Source: Chitinophagaceae bacterium
GTDB lineage: Bacteria > Bacteroidota > Bacteroidia > Chitinophagales > Chitinophagaceae
DNA length: 46,260 bases
Assembly: GCA_023251255.1 (NCBI GenBank)
Contig: JAHEZD010000011.1
Location: forward strand, 1-46,260
Direction: 5' to 3'
Below the pieces are notes generated by a model that worked only from the letters and a program-made list of their open reading frames with translations, was not told where the DNA came from and ran no database searches. Positions 40,618 to 46,260 of the stretch are shown here, piece by piece. The translations under genes were made by a program, and so were the position numbers. How positions within the stretch are numbered: the first letter of the stretch is position 1; the number at the start of each line of letters is the position of its first letter.

Positions 40618-43239
40618 ATGAAGAAAATGCTCTTCATAATTTTTTTTCTTTGTACCGCATCATCTTTGTTTGCAAAGCATGTTGCCGGCGGTGAACTGTT
40701 TTATGAATGGCTAAGCAATGGCAGCACTTCAAGTAGTAGTATTTACAGGATATCCCTACGCTTATTCCGGGACTATTACAACCCTTCGGGAACAGGCCTT
40801 AACACAGGCCCTCAATTGCAAAATGAGAATGTTGTTGTAGGTATCTACGAAAATAATTCCCTGTACAAATCACTTCCTTTACCACTGGTCAATTTTGAAA
40901 CAATCACACTAAACACGGCGGCATTCCCCTGTCTTGTTGGGGATGTACATGTGAAATATGAAGTGGCCCTCTATTCTGCAACGATTGAACTTGCCAACAA
41001 TGCAGTTGGCTATACGCTCTCAAGGAGTGGCTGCTGCAGGGTCGACAATATTTCCAATCTTTCCCAAGCATTGAATGTGGGTGCTACTTACGTTACCAAG
41101 ATTCCAGGTACGAGTACCTTGCCCACTGGACATAACAGCAGTCCACAGTTCGCATTGAAGGACACAGCCCTGGTTTGTTCCAACAAAGCTTTTACGCTCG
41201 ACTTCAGTGCCGCTGATCCCGACGATGATGTACTCAGTTATTCGCTTTGTGATGCCTATACCGCTCCCAATGCAGGTGGCGGCACAAGTTCCCCACCTAC
41301 CCAAACCCTTAGCTTGCAAACATTGCCTTATCAATCACCCTTCAGTGGCTCAAGTCCATTGGGAGCTGCAGTAAGCATTAATTCTACCACAGGCATTATC
41401 CATGGCATAGCTCCGGGTATCGTTGGGCAATATGTGGTGAATGTTTGTATAACGGAATGGAGAAATGGCATAGGGTTTACAGAACACAGGAAGGATTTTA
41501 TTTTGAAAGTGCAGGATTGCGATATTGCCAGTGCCGACCTGCCAGACAAAATTATCCAGTGCGACAGCCTTACGGTTGATTTCCAGAACCAATCCAACTC
41601 CACCTCCATTATTGCCTACCAATGGAACTTTGGTGATGGCAATACTTCTACCCAACCTGCGCCCAGCCATCATTATGCAGATACTGGCACCTATAAAGCA
41701 ACCTTGTTTATTACTGGCCCCAATGGCTGTACAGGTTTTGACAGCACAGTGGTCATTGTTTATCCGGGCTTTACCCCCAATTTCAATTTTACAGGAAGCT
41801 GCTACCAAACACCCTTCCATTTTACTGATGCAACAATCACGGCTTATGGTACGGTAAATTCATGGCTCTGGGATTTTGGCGATGGGAGCAGTACCTCCAC
41901 CGTGAAGAACCCTTCCCATACCTATTCGGCACCTGCCAATGAAAGTGTATCGCTTTTTGTAACGAGCAGTAAGGGCTGTGAAAAAACAATCATCAAATCT
42001 GTAACGGTAAGGGACAAGCCAGACCTGCAGCTTCCATTTAGGGATACATTGATTTGTAGCATAGATACCTTACCGCTAATAGCCAATGGAACGGGCGTTT
42101 TTTCGTGGAGCCCGAATGTCAATATCATCAATCCCAATACTTCCACACCATTGGTATATCCACATGACACCACCACTTACTACGTTACATTAACCGACCA
42201 GAGCTGCGTGAACACGGATTCCATCAAAGTAAATGTGCTGCAGTTCATTACAGTGGACCTGGGGCCTGATTCAACTATTTGCAGAACGGATACGTTCCGC
42301 CTGCATCCGGTAAGCCATGCACTGGGTTATACATGGACAGCTTCTACAGGCGAAGTGGTGGCCCCCATCAAATATCCTTTGGTGCAGCCATTGACCAGTA
42401 CACTTTATTACGTAAAAGCCAATTTGGGCAAATGTGAAGACCGTGATACCATATTGATAAAGCCCATTCCTTATCCTGTAAGCAATGCTGGGCTTGATTC
42501 ATCCATTTGTTTTGGCACAAAAGCGTTCCTGCATGGAAGCATTGTGGGCTCATCATTTGCATGGAGCCCATTGAGCAACCTTCTTGCTGCCAATACCCTC
42601 AACCCCATTGCAGCACCTGCTAGCACAACAAAATATATACTTACTGCCAAGGATACGTTGGGCTGTCCAAAGCCCACCCGTGATACGGTTGAAGTAACCG
42701 TGATAAGGCCCGTGGTTGTTTTTGCAGGGAACGATACTGCCATAGTGGTGAACCAACCCCTGCAATTGAATGCCATCTGCAATTTCGACAATGGCACAGC
42801 CTTTAAATGGACACCATCCACAGGTCTGAACAATGATGCCATCCCTAATCCTGTAGCCACACTGAATATTGCAGCAGACTCCATTAAATATAAGGTTCGT
42901 GCTACCATACCCGAAACCTGTTATGGTGAGGACGAGATTGTGGTGAGGCTGTTCAAAACAGATCCCGATATTTTTGTGCCATCAGGCTTCACGCCAAACA
43001 ATGATGGCAAGAACGACATTTTGAAACCGATACCTGTTGGCATCAGCAAGCTGGAATTTTTCAGTATTTATAACCGTTGGGGCCAATTGATATTCACCAC
43101 CTCAGAAATCGGTAAGGGCTGGAATGGCCTATTGGGCGATGCACAGCAACCAAGTGGCACTTATGTGTACATGGCCCAGGGTATTGACTACACAGGCAAA
43201 ACCATTTTCAGGAAAGGCACAGTGGTGCTGATCAGGTAA
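40618..43239 (+). CDS. Large secreted PKD-repeat protein with CHU_C (type IX secretion, type B) sorting domain
   Basis: The 873-residue protein has a signal peptide (MKKMLFIIFFLCTASSLFA) and an N-terminal module beginning KHVAGGELFYEW. At least two PKD domains follow (YQWNFGDGNTSTQPAPSHHY near 338-357; WLWDFGDGSSTSTVKNPSHTY near 418-438), then several immunoglobulin-like repeats with WSP and YYV signatures. The last 85 residues are the CHU_C domain (FVPSGFTPNNDGKNDILKP, FFSIYNRWGQLIF, GTYVYMAQGIDYTGKTIFRKG). It should be exported by Sec then T9SS to the surface or medium. The next gene is a paralog. Adhesion or a matrix role is inference. Confidence 0.9.
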   Translation: MKKMLFIIFFLCTASSLFAKHVAGGELFYEWLSNGSTSSSSIYRISLRLFRDYYNPSGTGLNTGPQLQNENVVVGIYENNSLYKSLPLPLVNFETITLNTAAFPCLVGDVHVKYEVALYSATIELANNAVGYTLSRSGCCRVDNISNLSQALNVGATYVTKIPGTSTLPTGHNSSPQFALKDTALVCSNKAFTLDFSAADPDDDVLSYSLCDAYTAPNAGGGTSSPPTQTLSLQTLPYQSPFSGSSPLGAAVSINSTTGIIHGIAPGIVGQYVVNVCITEWRNGIGFTEHRKDFILKVQDCDIASADLPDKIIQCDSLTVDFQNQSNSTSIIAYQWNFGDGNTSTQPAPSHHYADTGTYKATLFITGPNGCTGFDSTVVIVYPGFTPNFNFTGSCYQTPFHFTDATITAYGTVNSWLWDFGDGSSTSTVKNPSHTYSAPANESVSLFVTSSKGCEKTIIKSVTVRDKPDLQLPFRDTLICSIDTLPLIANGTGVFSWSPNVNIINPNTSTPLVYPHDTTTYYVTLTDQSCVNTDSIKVNVLQFITVDLGPDSTICRTDTFRLHPVSHALGYTWTASTGEVVAPIKYPLVQPLTSTLYYVKANLGKCEDRDTILIKPIPYPVSNAGLDSSICFGTKAFLHGSIVGSSFAWSPLSNLLAANTLNPIAAPASTTKYILTAKDTLGCPKPTRDTVEVTVIRPVVVFAGNDTAIVVNQPLQLNAICNFDNGTAFKWTPSTGLNNDAIPNPVATLNIAADSIKYKVRATIPETCYGEDEIVVRLFKTDPDIFVPSGFTPNNDGKNDILKPIPVGISKLEFFSIYNRWGQLIFTTSEIGKGWNGLLGDAQQPSGTYVYMAQGIDYTGKTIFRKGTVVLIR

Positions 43240-43383
43240 TTAATTTCCTCCTTGCACACTTGTGATAAGCAAAGCAGCGAAGCCCGCTTGTTTTTAATCT
43301 TGTCCATGTTGCAAATAGTTAAGGTTGTTTCCAAATTATAAGGCAATACAAACCTTTCGTACATTCACGTTTTGGGAAGTATT

Positions 43384-46062
43384 ATGAACATGAAAAGATT
43401 TCTACTTTTTATTTACTGCTTGCTTGCTTCGGTTTCATCCTTTGCTACACATATTGCAGGTGGTGAACTGTTTTATGAATATATGGGCCCTGGCTCAACA
43501 GCCAATACTGATAAATTTAAGATTACCATGAGGTTGTTTAGGCAATGTGACTATACGGGTGGGTCCGGTGCCACATTGGACATTGAATCACCTAAAGTAG
43601 CCATTTACAATACCAATGGACTTACACTTAATACCACATTGGTGCTAGTTGCCCAGTTTTCAGGTACACCACCCGTTATTAACAATACCCCTTCCGCAAA
43701 CCCTTGCTTAATAGGCACTACTGCTGAAATAAATGCATGCTACCAAATAGGCACATGGAGCAATACCATAGACCTGCCCAGAAGTACAGGAGGTTATACA
43801 TTGGTTTGGACAAGGTACACGAGAAGGGTTACCGGAATGCAAAATGTGAACATAAGTGGTAATACGGGTGCAACTTTCGTTACGACCATACCCGGTACAA
43901 ATATTCTCAGTACGACCAATAGTAGCCCCGAATTTGTGGTTAGGGATTCAGCGCTTGTTTGTGCCAGTTCACCCTTTACATTAAATTACAGCGCAGTTGA
44001 CGCAGATGGCGACTCTCTTGCATACAGTTTTGCTACGGCTTATGACGGGATCAGCGGCTCATCTTCGGACCCTGATCCATTTAACTCGGTTGGCCCCCCG
44101 CAAGTTCTTTCGTTAATACCTTTAAGCTACACAGCTCCATACACCAGTGCAAGTCCACTGGGGCCTCAAGTGACACTTAATGTAAATACTGGTGTACTTA
44201 GTGGAACTGCGCCCACTGTTCCTGGGTATTATGTAATATGCATTGTTGTAGAAGAATGGAGAAACGGCGTGCTATTAAATAACCATAGGAAGGATTTTAT
44301 TTTGAAAATTGGTAATTGTAGCAGCCCTAAGCCCAACGTAGGCCCCGATGTTAGAACCTGTGATGGCTTTACGTTCACTTTTGGTGAACTTACTGGGGGG
44401 GCTTTTACCTCCTATCAGTGGACATTTGGGGATGGCGGCTCTTCTACTTTACCGCAGCCCCCTCCATATACCTATACAACCGTGGGTGTGTATACTGTAC
44501 AATTAAAAATAACTGCTCAGGGTGGTTGCCAGGATTCTTCTTCAAAACTGGTGTACGTTTTCCCCGGCTTCGTTCCCAAATTTTCTGTAACAGGGAGTTG
44601 TTATTTGAACCCCTACCAATTTAATGACCAAACATTCACCGCCTATGGAGCCGTGGATACCACCAAGTGGGATTTTGGTGACCCTACAACAGCGGCAGAC
44701 ACTTCTTATTTACGGAATCCTACTTATAAATATGCAGCAGTTGGCACTTATCCCATTCATTTGTACGCCACCAATACCAAGGGCTGCCAAAAGGATACCA
44801 CCATTGATTTGGTGGTAAGGGACAAGCCGCAGATCCAGCTTCCTTTTAAAGACACCTTGATTTGCAGTATAGATACCTTACAGCTTTTTGCCAATGCCAA
44901 TGGCGGCAGTTATGCTTGGGCAGCCATCCCCAGCACGCCCAATTCCATCGTCAATCCCAATGCCCAGAACCCATTGGTATTCCCGAAAGACACTACTTTA
45001 TTTATCGTATCCGTAAACAATAATGGCTGCATCAATAAAGACTCGATAACGGTTAACGTACTTGACTTTATAAAAGTTGATGCAGGCATAGATACGGCCA
45101 TTTGCAAAACAGATACTTTCAGGCTGCACCCAACAAGTTATGCATTGAGTTACCTATGGACTGCTTCTACAGGTGTTCCGGTAAGTCCAGAAAAATATCC
45201 GCTGGTACAGCCATTGGTCAACACAAGGTATTATGTGAATGCCAATCTCGGTAAATGTCAGGACAATGATTCAGTTTATGTTAAGGTGGCTCCTTACCCT
45301 CAAGTAACCGTGGCTGATGCAGGACCACTTTGTTTCGGCGATAAAGTACAGCTAACTGGTACCATTGTTGGCTCTACCTTTTCTTGGAGCCCCCTTGGCA
45401 CCATGATCAACAGTAATACATTGACACCGATAGTTGGCCCAAGTGCTACCACCAATTATATACTTACTGCGTCTGACACCATTGGCTGTCCCAAACCTGT
45501 AAAGGACACGGTCACCATTATTGTTATTCCTCCTATTACTGCTTTTGCAGGCAAGGACACTTCCGTGGTAATCAACCAGCCATTGCAAATGTTCGTAGCA
45601 ACCAATGCGGGTACTGGGACCCATTTTTTATGGACACCCAATGTATGGTTGAATAATGATACCCTTCAAAACCCTGTTGCAACAATAGCCACCACTGCAG
45701 ATTCCATCAAATACCATGTACTCGTAACCACAAAAGAAGGTTGTATGGGGCAGGATGATATTGTGGTAAGGGTATTCAAAACGGATCCTGATATTTTTGT
45801 TCCAACGGCATTTACGCCCAATCACGATGGCAAGAACGATATACTCAAACCAATATGTGTGGGCATCGTAAGGCTAGACTATTTCAGGATTTACAATCGT
45901 TGGGGGCAAATGATCTTCGAAACAAGGGAATTTGAAAAAGGATGGGACGGAACGGTTGGAGGAACGGATCAGGATGCGGGAACCTATGTGTTTATGGCAC
46001 AGGGAATAGACTATTCGGGGAAAGTGGTTTTTAGAAAGGGAACGGTTGTACTGATACATTAA
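43384..46062 (+). CDS. Paralog of the preceding CHU_C/PKD secreted protein
   Basis: This protein (892 residues from ATG 43384; 890 from ATG 43390) copies the architecture of its upstream neighbour: signal peptide, THIAGGELFYEY, PKD-like segments (YQWTFGDGGSSTLPQPPPYTY; TKWDFGDPTTAADTSYLRNP), the DKPQIQLPFKDTLICSIDTL repeat region, and a CHU_C domain (TAFTPNHDGKNDILKP, YNRWGQMIFE, FRKGTVVLIH). Similarity is highest in the second half and lowest in the region around residues 30-100. It lies 132-144 bp downstream, so tandem duplication is clear. It ends at a strong terminator. Confidence 0.9.
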   Translation: MNMKRFLLFIYCLLASVSSFATHIAGGELFYEYMGPGSTANTDKFKITMRLFRQCDYTGGSGATLDIESPKVAIYNTNGLTLNTTLVLVAQFSGTPPVINNTPSANPCLIGTTAEINACYQIGTWSNTIDLPRSTGGYTLVWTRYTRRVTGMQNVNISGNTGATFVTTIPGTNILSTTNSSPEFVVRDSALVCASSPFTLNYSAVDADGDSLAYSFATAYDGISGSSSDPDPFNSVGPPQVLSLIPLSYTAPYTSASPLGPQVTLNVNTGVLSGTAPTVPGYYVICIVVEEWRNGVLLNNHRKDFILKIGNCSSPKPNVGPDVRTCDGFTFTFGELTGGAFTSYQWTFGDGGSSTLPQPPPYTYTTVGVYTVQLKITAQGGCQDSSSKLVYVFPGFVPKFSVTGSCYLNPYQFNDQTFTAYGAVDTTKWDFGDPTTAADTSYLRNPTYKYAAVGTYPIHLYATNTKGCQKDTTIDLVVRDKPQIQLPFKDTLICSIDTLQLFANANGGSYAWAAIPSTPNSIVNPNAQNPLVFPKDTTLFIVSVNNNGCINKDSITVNVLDFIKVDAGIDTAICKTDTFRLHPTSYALSYLWTASTGVPVSPEKYPLVQPLVNTRYYVNANLGKCQDNDSVYVKVAPYPQVTVADAGPLCFGDKVQLTGTIVGSTFSWSPLGTMINSNTLTPIVGPSATTNYILTASDTIGCPKPVKDTVTIIVIPPITAFAGKDTSVVINQPLQMFVATNAGTGTHFLWTPNVWLNNDTLQNPVATIATTADSIKYHVLVTTKEGCMGQDDIVVRVFKTDPDIFVPTAFTPNHDGKNDILKPICVGIVRLDYFRIYNRWGQMIFETREFEKGWDGTVGGTDQDAGTYVFMAQGIDYSGKVVFRKGTVVLIH

Positions 46063-46078
46063 TTATAAATGGTGAATG

Positions 46079-46119
46079 CCGGATTTCAAATTAATAACGA
46101 TTTGAAATCCGGATTTTTA
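46079..46119 (+). terminator. Intrinsic terminator after the second CHU_C gene
   Basis: CCGGATTTCAAAT and ATTTGAAATCCGG are a perfect 13-bp stem with an 8-nt loop, followed by ATTTTTAT. Confidence 0.9.
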
Positions 46120-46134
46120 TTTGAATAACTCAAC

Positions 46135-46260
46135 ATGAACAAAACAGTATTTATCACTGGGGCAACGTCAGGCTTTGGAAAAGCAATGGCAGAAAAATTT
46201 TCATCCAATCATTGGAACTGCATTATTACCGGAAGGAGGAAGGAAAAATTATTGGCACTG
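46135..46260 (+). CDS. Short-chain dehydrogenase/reductase (partial, N-terminus)
   Basis: The 42 visible codons begin MNKTVFITGATSGFGKAMAE, the SDR cofactor loop TGxxxGxG (here TGATSGFG), followed by NCIITGRRKEKL, whose Arg residues after the second strand suggest NADP(H) preference. The catalytic YxxxK lies beyond the right edge, so the substrate is unknown. The ATG at 46135 follows the terminator of the previous gene. Confidence 0.85.
   Translation, partial: MNKTVFITGATSGFGKAMAEKFSSNHWNCIITGRRKEKLLAL

Noticed and set aside
1-46260. CRISPR array, prophage, insertion sequence or rRNA operon
   Set aside because: I looked for regular direct repeats with spacers, transposase or integrase motifs and rRNA signatures and saw none.

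Overview
This window looks like a chromosomal segment of a Bacteroidota bacterium, most probably family Chitinophagaceae. The evidence is two giant proteins ending in the CHU_C/type IX secretion sorting domain, a TonB-dependent receptor paired with a DUF4249 lipoprotein, LytS/LytTR signalling, many Bacteroidota-style lipoproteins, weak Shine-Dalgarno signals, and repeated promoter-like TAnnTTTG motifs close to start codons. Most of the window is ordinary core genome with small accessory insertions.

Layout. 1-2.3 kb: the N-terminus of PaaZ (minus), a Doc-type toxin with a small putative antitoxin, a secreted protein and a DinB-like protein. 2.3-7 kb: adenylate kinase, lipoprotein MsrB, a PLP aminotransferase and MutL. 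7-12.7 kb: a lipoprotein followed by a 136-bp inverted-repeat element, a LytTR regulator and TPR histidine kinase operon, and secreted ARPP-1-like and SIMPL-like proteins. 12.8-18.5 kb: an M3 oligopeptidase, a lipoprotein, a RicT/PSP1 protein whose tail is out of frame, and HolB. 18.6-24.5 kb: a small secreted protein, a degenerate methyltransferase-like protein, RplS, TatA, GatA, a lytic transglycosylase, a ferredoxin-NADP reductase-like protein and a membrane protein. 24.5-28.3 kb: GlyRS, a small membrane protein, MazG-like, Dtd, an HTH regulator with an operator-like repeat array, and ArfB. 28.3-32.6 kb: an MbnP/MbnH pair, a flippase, and a UPF0175/DUF3368 toxin-antitoxin pair. 32.8-39.5 kb: tRNA-Leu(UAG), trigger factor, TonB receptor plus DUF4249, and Lnt. 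39.5-46.3 kb: a hairpin cluster, an alpha/beta hydrolase, two tandem paralogous adhesin-like secreted proteins, and the start of an SDR gene.

Functional groupings: translation and quality control (RplS, GatA, GlyRS, Dtd, ArfB, tRNA-Leu, trigger factor); envelope export and maturation (TatA, Lnt, lytic transglycosylase, TonB system, CHU_C proteins); DNA maintenance (MutL, HolB). No phage, insertion sequence, CRISPR array or biosynthetic cluster is visible.

The least expected signals are: degenerate 7-nt-periodic repeats, including in-frame inserts inside three conserved genes (mutL, lnt, hydrolase) and similar tracts in two intergenic regions; a one-base frameshift that disconnects the Gln/Pro/Arg-rich tail of RicT; an array of TTGTGNCA half-sites upstream of an HTH regulator; an MbnP/MbnH pair without other methanobactin genes nearby; and several enzyme-family proteins with replaced key residues (MutL, a TylF-like protein, HolB).
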